Of a stretch of 39,127 nucleotides of DNA, positions 1-14,373 are shown piece by piece. The position numbers and the translations under genes were made by a program. The notes under the pieces were generated by a model. The model ran no database searches and was not told the origin of the DNA. It saw only the letters and a list, made by a program, of their open reading frames with translations. Source of the DNA: Didymodactylos carnosus (taxonomy: Eukaryota; Rotifera; Eurotatoria; Philodinida; Philodinidae). Where the stretch lies: positions 1 through 39,127 of the forward strand of contig CAJNOQ010000919.1 in NCBI GenBank assembly GCA_905250885.1, given 5' to 3'. Numbering within the stretch: the stretch's first letter is position 1; each line of letters begins with the position of its first letter.

Positions 1-175
1 ACATGTTTCTTATAGGTTTTCGACAATGCTCTTTCCAGTGGCATCGTTTTTAAATATTGAGAAAGTTTTCTGAAGGGTTTTCCAGAGACCGGATCTCTGG
101 AAAACTCCTTAGAAAACTTTTTCAAAAGCTAACTCTCATGCCATTCGAAAGAGGATCATGAAAAACCTATAAAAA
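1..175. repeat. Foldback (inverted-repeat) element at window edge
   Basis: The first 175 bases fold back on themselves. An outer pair matches imperfectly ('cttataggttttc' near 10 against its complement near 165). An inner pair is much tighter: 63-88 is complementary to 92-119, sharing 'gttttccagaga'. It may continue off the left edge. No coding capacity is seen. It resembles a non-autonomous foldback transposon, but no target-site duplication can be assessed. Confidence 0.5.
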
Positions 176-723
176 AATGGTTCATGAAATTTTATTTCGC
201 TCATAAAGCTAAAGTCCGCCTGCTCAAGCAAAAAATGCCCACTGTGCTACATGTCGAGAATTTTGTGAAAATTTTTTTTTTATAAAAAGTATTGATGTAT
301 AATTTTCAGAAAGAGTGACACACGATTGTTCAGAAGAATTTCTGGCGAACATCTGACATGGGGACTCACTAAATAACGTAATCACTTAGCAGATTCAAAA
401 TAAAAATTAAAACGTTCAGAATTCAATCGTTAATTTTACTAGTAGATAAAATGGTAGCTGTGTGTGATGTCCATTGCTGCTTGATGCAAATGCTAATATT
501 CTATTTCTTATTTTGTCGATTAGCAATGATCTATTATAACATCGTTGAGATAGAACAGTGCCCGGCATTCTGATGCGTGGATCATTCTTAGCATCTTTTT
601 CTTTAAAAAACGGGCGTTTTGATCCTGACGTAACTCGATGTTCTATAAGGATTATTATCAGTTTTCCAATGTTTGAAGGTACACTGCCTATTATAGTTTT
701 GATAAACAATTGTACCCTCGACA

Positions 724-1757
724 ATGAACACGCCAACAATACCTGTTAACACGATGACAGATTGTTTTTGTTACTGTTTATCGTGCGTCGACTGTCAACT
801 ATTTAGTTACTGGCACAATTCTTCTGAATATCAGTTAATCACAACTGATACAAAACCGAATATTATCTCATTTCAAACGATAGATAATGAAACAGGAGTC
901 TATGTTCTATCGAATGAAACACTGCGGTGTATATAGACTAATGAAGCTTCATTTGTTTATAATTTGACATTTTCAGACAAATATCTTGTATCTGCACACT
1001 ATCTCACTTATCTTGAATTTATCGAAAACTCGAATCAGTCTCAACTCTTTGCGGTCAGCAATGCTCGTAGTTACATCTGTACAATAGACGTTTCACCGTT
1101 TAAGATCGTGAAAACCAGCACAATAGATCCTAATTGTTCAATTGCAGTTTGTTCATGGTCACAAAATGGTTTAATCTATATGGGATATTCCAATACTGAT
1201 CAAATAATCGTTCATAATCAGACTGATTTTATCATATGTACGCAATTATTCGACTATTGGACGAACGTATCTAACATTTTTTAATTCATTAATGCTCTAT
1301 TATTTATCATATTCTGGTAATATATATTCTTTAAGTCTGATGAGAAGTGCTATAACTTATATAAATATTATGGAAGGTACATTATATTATTAAATATTTT
1401 AACAGTTACTCAAATCCTTTTTTTTATTTAAATAACTATTTGTACGCGTCATCTTCTAACGGTACATTATACCGCTTTTCACTATCAATGAGCTCGACTA
1501 CCAAGTCTCAATCTTTATCATGTGCAAGTTTTCCAACGTCATTGTTCATTGACGAATGCGCTCAATTATGGGTATCGTCTAATTATTATATTAAAGTTTA
1601 TGATCAAGATTTAAATCATTTAATGGATATATCTAGTCAATTCAATTATACACCCAACATGAGAATTATAATATGTATATGGCATACTCTTCCGCAGGAA
1701 TTTTGCGTTATCGACGAATTCAAGGATGTTAAATCCCACTTGCTTCGAGCTGACTAA
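724..1757 (+). CDS. Unrecognised four-exon gene, possible beta-propeller-like protein
   Basis: Four open segments join in phase through GT-AG introns of 48, 69 and 29 bp: 724-928, 977-1266, 1336-1376 and 1406-1757. The product would be 295 residues. The 29-bp intron is very short, so the small third exon is the weakest part. The N-terminus (MNTPTIPV...) is followed by a cysteine-rich stretch (CFCYCLSCVDC). The body has short blocks such as 'LFIDECAQLWVSS' and 'YIKVYDQDLNHLM', which look like blades of an NHL or WD-type propeller. An open frame at 573-749 could add an upstream hydrophobic segment through a ~50-bp intron ending at 'gacag'. I do not recognise the family. It could be a decayed copy of a larger family. 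Confidence 0.4.
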
Positions 1758-3432
1758 AAGTAATGACAAATAACGTTATTTCTAAAACTAATGACGGTGC
1801 GACAGACAACTTTCTTACGTTATCATGTGCAAAGTGGCTGAATGCTAATGACACCCATTTAATAATACACATCAATTGTCATGTTTTACTTCATCATCGA
1901 AGTTTCTTAATTACCATGTTTATACTTAATTTATCTGATGTTTAGTCAGTAATTTGTCGAGTTGTTCCTGTATAATTGACATCTATACCTATCTTGGATG
2001 TTATTGCTCACGACACCATCAATTACCATAATCAGTCTCTATTATCAAATCGTCATATATCAATAAATGTATATGACGTATGATAAATATACCACTACCA
2101 TCTAGAAGGGTCTGATTTTCACAATTATGATTTTGGAAAAAACTGCTGATTTTTTGGGGAAAGATTATCTTTAGATATTCAGACCGGTCGCCAAAAGTGA
2201 AGAAAACAAATCGATATACAATCATAGCGAAAGAAAAGCAGAAAAGCTTGCTTTTCTAGCATACATTTAAAATGTGTATTTTTCTGAAAAGGTAGAAAAG
2301 CACAAAAGCTTGGTTTTTTCCAGTATAAATTGAAAATATGCATTTGTCTGGAAATTGGGAAAAGGGAAGTCGGAGATGAGATGAGAGTGAGTCCCTCCCT
2401 GATATTCCCCACCGTGAAAGAAAACAGAAAGATACCTGAAGATCTTAACATCTGAATATCTAAACATTTGAATATCAGAATATCTGAACATCTACATATT
2501 ATATAATTGCAGATGTTCACAAATCAGATCGATCTCCTACCATCATCTAATACGTAGTAAATATCACCAATAACCCTTTTCTACCCTTCTACCACACAAG
2601 TAGTGCTAGTACGATCATTTTTTTAGCTTGACATGAACATCTATAAATAGTCTTTCACTTAAAAAGATTCTAGAACAAACTCATAGATATGATGAATTGT
2701 ATTGAAATATTAAGAAAAATATATTAAATGAACTTGTTACTGTTTATACATTCCATTATTTATTTTATTGATTCAGAAACGATTAAACGTTTTATTCATT
2801 ATAATTTTTATATCCGTTTGTTTGTTATTTTATAAAAAGAATAATAAAGTGATTAATTAATAATGTAAGTTAGCTCGATCATGAGTATCATGATGCTGTT
2901 ATAAATACATAAATTCAATGATAACATACGGCATCCTAGAAAATGTTTTAAAACGCTCTAATACACATTCTAAACACATGGTGAATATTCGACACATGAC
3001 TGAAGACATTTGAATCGTTAGATCGAACAGCTAAATACAAAGAAATTAAATATAAAGGACTGAACTGAGAATGACTAGTGAACAACTGTGTTACATATCA
3101 GCACCAGTGTTGTAATACGAATAGAGTTAAACACGCTAAAATCATCAATGTTTAAAAATAACTGCAACATACTACATGAAAGAAAAAAATATTCTATTTT
3201 TTTTGTCTATACACGATTATGATATTTTTTTTGCCTTGCTAGGTGAACTACACATGGTTTTATAGTAGATACATGCGGTCTATGGATTGTATAACGTTTT
3301 TCTTAGTTGTTAGTAGTAGCTGATACATTCATATATTTGGCACGTAAAAACATTCACAAAACATATGTATACAAAAAAGCAGGTCTATACACATAAGAAT
3401 ATAAAGACAACAGAACTTGAGTTTAGATATAT
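1758..3432. other. Intergenic, no gene seen
   Basis: No supported coding region. The stretch contains an open frame at 1763-1945 with no recognisable content, a duplicated ~55-base block at about 2236-2345 ('aaaagcttg' start in both copies), a short degenerate tandem repeat at 2436-2500, and AT-rich sequence. It includes the region downstream of USP39. Confidence 0.6.
2436..2500. repeat. Short degenerate tandem repeat
   Basis: Units resembling 'aacatctgaatatct' recur about five times with substitutions. On the - strand this makes a spurious repetitive peptide (FRYSDIQMFRYSD). It is simple-sequence DNA, not a gene. Confidence 0.6.
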
Positions 3433-6400
3433 TTATGTTGAATTATCTTTGAGCACGTTGTCCACATCTCGTCTTTCCCATATCTAAATGATTTTAACAT
3501 TTTATAAACAATCTTAAATGTTTACATTATATACATACTTGGACATAAGATTCACTCAGCGTAATCATTTGAGGTAATACATCAATGACATGAAGATCTT
3601 GCATTTCATACCAAGTACCAGTACCCTGTAAAAATTCAAATAAAAAAACTGTCTTTACAATGCAAACGGATAATGCGTACTTACTTTGTGTAGAACATGA
3701 ACACGGTATGTGCCTTTTCCTGGTTCACCATCATGAACAACATTTGATATCAAATCATAGACTGTTGACGTATTTTCTGTAGCTTCTGCTGTCACTACAT
3801 CTGGAGATAACAAATCTCGAAGATCAACATTTCTACAAGACAATAAACATAACTATTTAGTCAATGACTGAATGTTAAAGTAAGTCTTACTTGATTGGAA
3901 AATTAACTATTGTTGGATTTTTTTCCAAATAAAACGTATTTTTTGTAAAGCGCTAGCAAGAAAAATGAACACATTTAAAACAGACTGTTTAAAGTTAAAA
4001 TAAAGACATACCCTAAAGCACATAATTAAATATAATGGTAATTTTGTTATTTCATAACGTTTTAAAAAATTTTCTTTATATGTTTTATATTCTCTAGCCG
4101 TTTGTCCATCAAATTTTGTTAATATTTGAAATAATGGTACTTGTGGAATAATACTTTCTTTTGTTTCATCACGAAATAATGGTGGTGGTGGTAAATCAAC
4201 TGATAGAAACAAATACGGCGTTTCTTCATCATATTCTGCGAAAAAAAACAATGCAAACAATAACTAATCTATTAGATAATATGTCATTTGGTTCTTACCA
4301 TAATATTCTTCTGTGACCAATAGTTTTCGTTTTTCATCTTCACTCTAAAATAGTATAAACATGAATAAGTTAATAGGAAATTTGATATGCACTAACATCC
4401 AAAGTAAATTTGACACAGTTTACGCTTTCATCTAGTGTCCCGATATCGCTATGTAGCCTTTCTTCCCATCTCCTTTCGAGATATGGACTCAGATTATATT
4501 TGCTTACCAAATCAATGGGCGGTATTTTTCTCGTGTAAACTTTCATTTTTCCTTGAAACGCTTTATAAATAATACTACTATTTGGATTTTTTGTTCCATT
4601 CAATGTTAAATGTAAACTATTTAGAAACCATGCCAAAAATTCAACTGGATCACCTTTAGAAAGAAAAAAGAAGCACAACAATAATTATTCTAATGTATAA
4701 ATAATAAAAATGTTACCCTGTTGCGTTATTTGAAATTTCTTTTTACTACATTTGACAACTGCTTGTAACATCTCATGTGGCGAAACGTGCGCTTTAAAGT
4801 TCTTAGGATTCCATAATTTTCTCACTAATTCGCCAAAACGTTTGACCAAATTGACCATAATATCTCCTGGTGCAACTCTAATATTTGCATAATTTTCCTC
4901 TTCAAGAAAAAAATTACGTAGTGGACTAACATTGATCAATGCTTGCAAAATAACATTACAATAATCATTTGCTTTTATATTATTAAGACCAACAATGCCT
5001 AAATAAAAAAAACAAGTAAACATTTATAATTAAATTAATCAAATAATTATTCAATAAGTACCAGGCAAATATAATGTTCCATCATAGGCACGAACTAATT
5101 TTGCATTTTTATCCAATTGTTGAATATGTTCTTTTGTATACGTTGGATCTAGAACATACTTAAAATACAAAAACAACACAGATGAATATTGTATTTTAAA
5201 TATATCATAAATTACCTTGATATCATCTAGTGATGAATCGATTATTTCATAATTATCGGGCAAACAATAAAATTGTAATGTATGTAAATTAATAAAAACA
5301 TGATGATCAGTTTCAACACTATGAGTATAAGCGTACGATTTTTGTCCACGACCTTAAATGAATATAAAACAACAATTTGACATTATTTACTCATTGTTCA
5401 ATCATTAAACGTACCTTGAAAATATTTTGCACATACTAAACATGCATAAACATTATTATTTGACAATGTAATTGAGCATAGTTTTTCAAAATCAAAATCA
5501 AGAATACTTCTAAAAAAGCAAAAAAAAAATCAGTATACAATACGTTAAGACAAAATATTTGGCCTATCTACAGTAAAACCTCTATTATTGAACATCTCTC
5601 TAAAGTAAACGCCTCCATATTATGAACGCTCTCAAGTCTGATGGAGCGATTTTTGCGAGAAATACACCTCTCTAATGTGAACACACGTGCAATGTCTCTC
5701 TCTACCATCTATCATCGGTCTCTTATTTACTAAAACTGACTACACTCTAGGTACTACAGTTGACTATTGTACGCATGATAAAAAAGAATGACATCGTCAC
5801 ACGAGCTAATTTTAAAAGCAAAAATTGAATTAATTAATGATAATAAGGATGGTAAAGAGATGAACAATAGAAGCTTCATGACTAGCGTAAAAGTAGACAA
5901 TCTAAAACTTTTTCTTCATTTCACAGTGAAACATGTATCACCTCTCTCAAGTGAACATCTCCCTATAGTGAACGCTGTTGAATAGTCCCGATGGTGTTCA
6001 CTACAGAGAGGTTTTACTGTAATTACATCGAACAAAAACATTGACGATATAGGATGGTTTTTTAACGAATTACTGAAGCAGACAAACAGTTATATAGCTG
6101 GTAACCAGTTATCATACACACTTATGGTATTTTAGATTGTCCTTATTTATGTCATAATTAAGTTTAAACTTTTTCTCTTCCAACAAATATATAAAACATA
6201 CGTTTCTCTGCAAAATGAGATGTTTCACAATTCAAAACAATTCTTAACAACCGTGCTATGATATTTTTCCTAAATGCCAGTTATATATAACTAGTGCATG
6301 CCTAAAAACAGCACACACATTAATATGATTCCATCTTTCTAAGCAAAGCTTAGGTGAGTTTTGTTATCAAACCATTTATAACTGTTTGAAACAACTCTGT

Positions 6401-6889
6401 TTACACTAACTCGCTACTTGTCATGTAAAACAAATCTTTACAAGCGTATACTGTATAGTTTATGAAAAAAAGCTCTGAAACTAGCTAACAGAAGTTTTTA
6501 CTCAGAGTTTCGGAGTATGTCAGAAGTTACAGAATTTTCAGTATCGAAAAACATAAATAAACATTTTTGTCATATTATAAAAAATAGCCATACTAGTTGC
6601 AAGTAGAAAAATAAAAACAATAATAAATTTTACCGATTAATTGTATCTAAATAAGGACAATGTCGACTTCTCACATCAACATTTGTAGACGATTCACTAG
6701 GTCGACGAAGTTCTTTCAATGTTAAAGTAGTTCGAACTATATATAAAAGAAAATGAAAAAATAATATGAGACATAACACTAGTATAATTTATACTACATA
6801 CATTTTTTATTCTTTGACTCATGAGTAACAGAGTCAAGTGGACGTTTTAAACTCCTTTTTATTCCATTTGTATTTCCTTGTATGGACAT
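3433..6889 (-). CDS. USP39: USP39 / Sad1 homologue, U4/U6.U5 snRNP ubiquitin-protease-like protein
   Basis: Thirteen exons rebuild 558 residues (human about 565): 6802-6889, 6634-6736, 5415-5509, 5216-5352, 5062-5158, 4717-4998, 4397-4653, 4299-4344, 4012-4235, 3891-3952, 3685-3832, 3539-3625, 3433-3483. All phases agree. Known role: tri-snRNP component needed for spliceosome assembly, in the nucleus. The zinc-finger UBP domain (about 53-135) has SRHCPYLDT, CLVCAKYFQGRG and THSVETDHHVF. The USP fold follows, with 'GIVGLNNIKANDYCN' at 174-188: Asp185 stands where active USPs have the catalytic Cys. The usual His box is also altered (HKGTGTWYE). Both are family traits marking a pseudo-enzyme. 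The last exon encodes IWERRD, ending the domain as in human. Eleven introns are 52-65 bp; the twelfth is 1124 bp and carries a pogo-type MITE. The start was chosen because a strong acceptor (tttgtttcag) ends 15 bases upstream. Confidence 0.96.
5571..6019 (+). mobile_element. pogo/Tigger-type MITE with CENP-B helix-turn-helix remnant
   Basis: A 449-bp element lies inside USP39 intron 2. It starts CAGTAAAACCTCT, ends with the exact complement AGAGGTTTTACTG, and is flanked by TA at 5569-5570 and 6020-6021. Subterminal copies of 'gtgaacatctc' and 'atagtgaacg' occur near both ends. The internal open frame 5788-5985 begins MTSSHELILKAKIELINDNK, like the first helix of the CENP-B/pogo DNA-binding domain, then runs straight into the right end. 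It is therefore a deletion derivative with no DDE catalytic part. TA target site, TIR and HTH all point to the pogo branch of Tc1/mariner. Confidence 0.8.
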
Positions 6890-7195
6890 CTTTATTTGTT
6901 TTATCTGAAACAAAAACCGATAGTCAGCTAGTATGCGTATAAAAAATAAAATGCAGTTGTGATTTTTCTCACATAATTGTAATATATCAGAAAATATTAA
7001 TGGAGACAAGAAAAAATTAGAAAACAAAAGTTTATTGTTAACTTTTATTATTTAAATGAATGAATCGATATTCAAGAGTAAGTGAAAAAAACAACAACAG
7101 TAATAAAAGCACTTGGATTTCAAAAAAAACAAAAAAAAAATAGCAAAGATGTAGTCGACAGATCTAGGATTAGATCAAAGATGCCGGCTTTATGT

Positions 7196-9158
<1,963 letters not shown>

Positions 9159-9626
9159 TTATAGTCAATAATGATAAATCACAATTTAAATGTTTATCTA
9201 AAAAGATAGTAAAAATAATTTCAGATTCTTTCTTTAACTTTGTCTACAACACACAACATTGAATCGTGCATCATTCTCATTACAAAAACATTGGAAAAAA
9301 AGACGATGTACCATTTATTTTATCACATAAAATTAATGTTTATACAGATGTTATAGACGATAGAAGATAAACAAATCACTGATCCTTTGCATTCTATATT
9401 TTACATCACCAACTCTGACTATTGAAGAAGTCGTACGAGTTTCTTTCAAAAATTTTATATTTAGAAAAAGAAGTAACACAAACGATTACGACAATACACA
9501 TGTAGAACTAAACTACCACTTTTCAGAAAATAGGTGCTCTATAATTATATTGTAAAAGGAACAGTTGTTTGATTTTAATACAATTAAAGAAGAATAAAAA
9601 AGGAAAATGATCGATACATTAGAAGA

Positions 9627-10651
9627 TTAATTATGTGGAGGATTTGCACGATGAATATGATCTTCATTTGCAGCTGTTTGATCACTGTGAGACGGGGATG
9701 GTAATCCATCGTGTACACTTGAACGACGATGATTAACATCATCTTGAACAGCTTCTTCCCAAGATTCATGTTTAACACCATCTGATAGTTGTAGAAAACG
9801 AACATGAATTGCTTGATATTTTTCATTTTTAGGTGGCATTAATATTTTCTTGTATGAAACAATATCACCGGCTTTTGGTACATAATCATCTTCAATGCTA
9901 GAAAAAAGAAAAAGTATGTTTTTCTCATATCTCTAAAAGTCAAGATGAGAAAAATAATTTTAATATAATATACGTTACATGCAAGCAATGAGGCAACATT
10001 TTCTCTTTTATCCTATTTGTTAAGAACATATGTCACACAACAGTTGGACGTATATAATTTTTAGCTATTAAGGGTTTATGTTTGATTAGGAGTATTATGT
10101 CGAAACATCACAAATAAAAACAAAGTAAAGTATGAAACTATATATACAGCTATATTAGCTATCAAACTTATTTATAAATCGTTTCTCTTACCAAGTTAGA
10201 AGAAGGAAAAAAAACAATAATCAATGACATGCAAGCAGCAGAAATCGAGAAGAAAGTAGAGGATCACTTATTCTTCGTTACCTACGGAGAAAGATAAGGA
10301 AAACAAAAAGGTGCGTTGTACATCAGTTTTTCTTGAAAGTTATTATCTTTTAAACAATTGACTTACTCAGACACATGAACAAAAATATTATCTGAATTAT
10401 CTCGAGGTTTAATATAACCATGACCTTTTTCACGACAAAATTCTTGAATTATACCTTCATGCGATGGATAGTGTAGAGCACGCTCACACCTATAAAATAG
10501 AAACAATAACAACAACAGATCAATGGCTATATTGTTCTATCATTCTCGTTTATGCTTACTGTGACAATGTACGCTGACGACGTGTCAAAAGAGGATTAAT
10601 TTGAACGTCAACTGAAGGTGACGTAGATGATAAAGAAGGAGAACGAGACAT
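9627..10651 (-). CDS. CARHSP1: Cold-shock-domain RNA-binding protein, CARHSP1-like
   Basis: Three exons (10560-10651, 10367-10489, 9627-9897) give 161 residues (human CARHSP1 147). The family binds mRNA 3'UTRs and regulates stability; in vertebrates it is phosphorylated in response to calcium. The Ser-rich N-terminus (MSRSPSLSSTSPSVD) and the 'LLTRRQRTLS' block match the conserved phospho-region. The cold-shock domain covers about residues 41-108, with RNP1-like KGHGYIKP (52-59), RNP2-like NIFVHVSD (65-72), then DDYVPKAGDIVSYK and PPKNEKYQAIHV. After KHESWEE comes a ~40-residue polar tail (DGLPSPSHSDQTAANEDH) longer than in the human protein. The ATG directly follows an AG acceptor (tttttctag), so upstream sequence must be joined by cis- or trans-splicing. 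The stop lies 468 bp from the PSMC1 start codon. It could equally be called CSDC2-like, the paralogue. Confidence 0.93.
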
Positions 10652-12173
10652 CTAGAAAAATAAAAAGTTCAAACATCTACAAACAGATCTGTTTTGCGAG
10701 AAAAAAAATATTACAAAACATTTAATAACAAAACGATTCATTAAGTATGTAAATAACTAACTATTTCACTAACAATGATGTGAAGCAATATTAATTTTAG
10801 GAGTCATCATTTTTTGTTCTGAAACAACTAGCAGATAAAATTTACAATCGATCAGTCAGTCCATTTTATAACAGTGTTTAATATATCATTGATTTTATCG
10901 ATTGTATATAACATATACTATTTCAAATTTTTGTTAAACAATACTAACAATTCAATACATGAAGTTGTAAAGTGTTGTTAAATTGTAATCTACGATTGTT
11001 TTTAATTTTGAAGTAAAATTATAGTGTTAAAAATACAATTGAATCAAATTTGGTACGTAATAGTAACCGAAAACCGAATTAACCTAAAATCCATTTATAT
11101 TAATAAATAATAATATGTTCGATAGTAGAATATGTTGTAAAAATCAAAAACCTTATCCAAATTTAATATGAGATTCGTCGACCAGATCAATTTGACATCT
11201 GATTCTCTTCAAATATCATTATTCCCAATTGAAAATCCATGGTGATGAGTGGTGAAGCGATTTTGTACATAATAACATTGATAACAGTATTAACTTGTCT
11301 TGTATTTGAATGCTCAAGATATCACTTAATCATATTAAGTCAAAATTAATCATATGATGTGCCTTGCTACTCAAGAAACGTATTTTGTATGTGCCTGCCT
11401 TCAGCTCTTCTCAGAAAGCAGATAGGTTCATTCTAAATATCCATTGTCTGATCAATTAATTCGTCACTATCTCTAAAGATCTGAACATTTAATGAGACAT
11501 AAATAATCAAATCTTCACCAACTTTCGAACTATCATAACTATTTTCTGCTGTATTACATTTTGTCAAAATTTTCCCCTATACTTGTTTCAATAATAAATC
11601 CTTTTTTCACTGTACAATGGTATGTCAACCATCGGCACCACCATATATTTTCAATCCTTGTCCATTCCACTAATACCATGATCTAAAGAAATGGCAAATA
11701 AATCGATTTAATTAATTTCTATTTCACTGACAAAAAATACTAACTAATAAACACTAAATGCAAGTAATTTTCCAAATCATTCTAATGAGCTTAATATAAA
11801 GTTAACTAGATGACTTACATCAAATGCATTAATAAATCATCTAGAATAAATAGAAACAGACTACAGCATGTACATTTCTTCGTAATCTGTGTAAAACAAG
11901 CAAAATGCAGCGGATTTATGAACTTAAACGTAGTTGTTATCATATGAAAATAAAAAATAAAAAGTATTGACTGCTACCCACATTCAGATATAAAACAGTT
12001 TGCTCAATTTTACAAGGGTGTTCGCTTATTTTTGTTCAATAAAATTTTGTTCAATATTCTGAGTTTTATTTTGTGTCAGACTTTCTTTTGTGTACTATAG
12101 AAGACTATCTAACCGAAAAATTTACAATATTTGATTACTTTTTAACAATATATTCTACTGGAAAGGAAGATAT
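10652..12173. other. Intergenic, no gene seen
   Basis: A 1.5-kb AT-rich interval between CARHSP1 and TAF8. I see no conserved reading frame or clear transposon ends. It should contain the CARHSP1 promoter region or any upstream noncoding exon, and the TAF8 3'UTR. Confidence 0.6.
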
Positions 12174-12938
12174 TTAATTAGATTCTAAACGATGTGTCCT
12201 TGGAGGTGCCTCTGATATTGATAGTTTTCTCTGCTGTTGTTGTGTTAATTGTTCATTATTCACTATCAAATCACTTGTTTCTAATAGATCATGTGGCATT
12301 AACGCATATAAATAGGGTAATGGACAAGGTTTACTTCTAATTAACAGAAATGACTCATTCTCATTCTTGATTAATGGTATTGTTTCACTTGTTTGTGTTT
12401 TAAACTTTACTAGAGAACGTTGTAATGCGCGACGTTGTTCAGCTAATGTTTGTCTGGCACGTGTATAATCTTTTCTTAAATCAGCAAATGTTTCACTAGC
12501 CATAAATGTATGTGGATCAGGATAATCAGGTAAATAATCGGGTACATGTGATGGACGATATTTTGTTGTTGATAATGTTGACATCTCACTATGATTAACA
12601 CGAAATAATTTTGTTTGTGGAGGTTCACTAACTTTTTCTGGAGATTTTGGACGATGTTTGATAGGATTTTGTAATGTTTGTCTTAATGAGTTCACAGTTA
12701 CGTTCATTAACGTTATTGCCATAGAAACATCAGACGGACATGGTTCTGTACGAGATTGAAGTTCCATCATTGTTTTAATGTTCATTATTAATTGACGTAA
12801 TAATTTATACGCAACATCGAGTAGCTGATGAAATGCTGATTTTTCAATATTTTCAAAACCCAATTCATTTAACAAACATGCTAGTGACCGTTCCATCATT
12901 ATTGTATATGTACTATTTAAATCATCACTCTCATCCAT
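12174..12938 (-). CDS. TAF8: TFIID subunit 8 (TAF8), histone-fold protein
   Basis: A single uninterrupted frame gives 254 residues (human about 310; the shortfall is at the C-terminus). TAF8 is a core TFIID subunit that pairs with TAF10 through a histone fold and helps load TAF2. The histone fold is at about 14-82 (MMERSLACLLNELGFENIEK ... PSDVSMAITLMNV). The TAF8 C-terminal domain follows, with the hallmark HVPDYLPDYPDPHTF (131-145), then LRKDYTRARQTLAEQRRALQ and PCPLPYLYALMP. The frame is open to 12995, but I start at 12938 because an acceptor (ttcattttag) ends 7 bases upstream of that ATG. It has no introns, unlike its neighbours. An old retrocopy is possible, but the intact frame and context suggest a working gene. 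Confidence 0.93.
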   Translation of the reverse strand: MDESDDLNSTYTIMMERSLACLLNELGFENIEKSAFHQLLDVAYKLLRQLIMNIKTMMELQSRTEPCPSDVSMAITLMNVTVNSLRQTLQNPIKHRPKSPEKVSEPPQTKLFRVNHSEMSTLSTTKYRPSHVPDYLPDYPDPHTFMASETFADLRKDYTRARQTLAEQRRALQRSLVKFKTQTSETIPLIKNENESFLLIRSKPCPLPYLYALMPHDLLETSDLIVNNEQLTQQQQRKLSISEAPPRTHRLESN

Positions 12939-14373
12939 TATGTGTCTAAAATGAATACTGTCACATTTCAGTACATTTGAAATGAATAAAGACAATGAAA
13001 TATAATAAAGTTAGTGAACAACTGATGACATCCAATTCGACACATGCAAATGAACTATTTTATAATACACAAACGAAGCAGAATTCTAGTTGATATCCGA
13101 AAGATTGAATAGTGATTCTAAGACGAACCAATATTAGATGATACTGAGATTCACAAGAAAACGCGAAGTAACAGCCTTTAGATCGAGAAAGATTCTCTCT
13201 CCATTTCACAAGTCATTCGTGAAAAATGGTGTAATGTAATATGTAAGATCCATACAATTGCAGTTCAACAAAAACCCTTCCTTCATTTAAAAGGCAAGCG
13301 GTTGTGAAAATGAAGATAACAAGCTTTATCACAGGAAGTAGTTTTTCTATTCGACTTCAGTGCAAGTTAAACTCTACACTGAAGTTTCAGAGCAGATCCG
13401 CATTTCATCGGAACGGAATTTCAACTAGCTACCTTCGAATTATTTACTCAGTCTATTCACTTCACTGTTTCTAATAGGAACCTGAAAGAAAACGTGCATG
13501 TTCAATTTGTATTCAAATTCATAGCGTATAAAATGCACAAAAACACAAAATATGCCGCTGGTTACAGGGAAAGAGAAGAAGAAGATCGTTACCTATTATT
13601 TGGAGTTAATCAAGTCAACTTATAATACAAAATAAAAATCTATACGCTAATGCTTGCGGTCGGAAGAAAAACTTTCAGTGGCGTTTCTAGTATTTTTTTG
13701 TTCATGTTATATATAAAAGTAATAAAACACATTAACACAGACACAGTGTAAAAATCCCGAACAAGAAATCTATGATGGATTCAGTTATTATTCTTACACT
13801 ATCCCGAAATATTACGGTAAATGTGTAACAATGTAATGCTAAAATTGTGAGAATATTATCACACTGTTAGCATTAGATAGTTACACATTTACCGTAGCAT
13901 TTCGGGACAGTGATACTCACATTCGACAATTATTACACTCATACAAGACATGCAAAACGAGTTTTCCATTGGTATATTTGACAGCTAGTAGAACAAATAG
14001 TCAAAAGATGTCGCACATTTATGTCACAGAATAAGTTATATCAGGAATTTAATAGAATTGATTGTTTGCATAGGTTCCTACGTACACATACGAGAGTCTT
14101 ATCACCGCATTTCAAATTTGCTAAAATAAAGATAAATGTAATTTGTTGCATCAACCTTATGGGAGTAATCGAAAAGTTTCGCAGTGTAATAATGTAACAA
14201 ACTTAATTTTCCATCATCTTATTCAACGTCCTTTCTAGAATTTACCATTCATTTTATGCTTTGTATCATAATAGGTACAGATCGGTGCTAAAAACCGACA
14301 CAAAGATATACTGTTCACCATCTGTAACTCACAAGAAACAAATCTATACTTATACAAATAAAATAATAGAAGT
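12939..14373. other. Intergenic, contains a small MITE-like inverted repeat
   Basis: No supported gene. The interval contains the inverted repeat at 13797-13912 and a short hairpin near 13355-13387 ('acttcagtg' paired with 'cactgaagt'). The rest is AT-rich and unremarkable. Confidence 0.55.
13797..13912. repeat. 116-bp foldback / MITE-like inverted repeat
   Basis: The arms 13797-13842 and 13867-13912 are imperfect reverse complements (about 85-90 percent by eye). They share 'tcccgaaat', 'acggtaaatgtgtaac' and 'taatgct', around a 24-base loop. No coding content and no confident target-site duplication. Confidence 0.7.

Noticed and set aside
416..739. - strand open frame of 107 codons
   Set aside because: No recognisable content; it overlaps the opposite-strand model at 573-749, and neither has a good start context.
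5788..5985. Free-standing small gene
   Set aside because: It lies inside the TA-flanked MITE and ends in its terminal repeat; it is a transposase remnant, not a host gene.
9584..9826. - strand frame overlapping CARHSP1 exon 3
   Set aside because: Out-of-frame shadow of the cold-shock protein exon.
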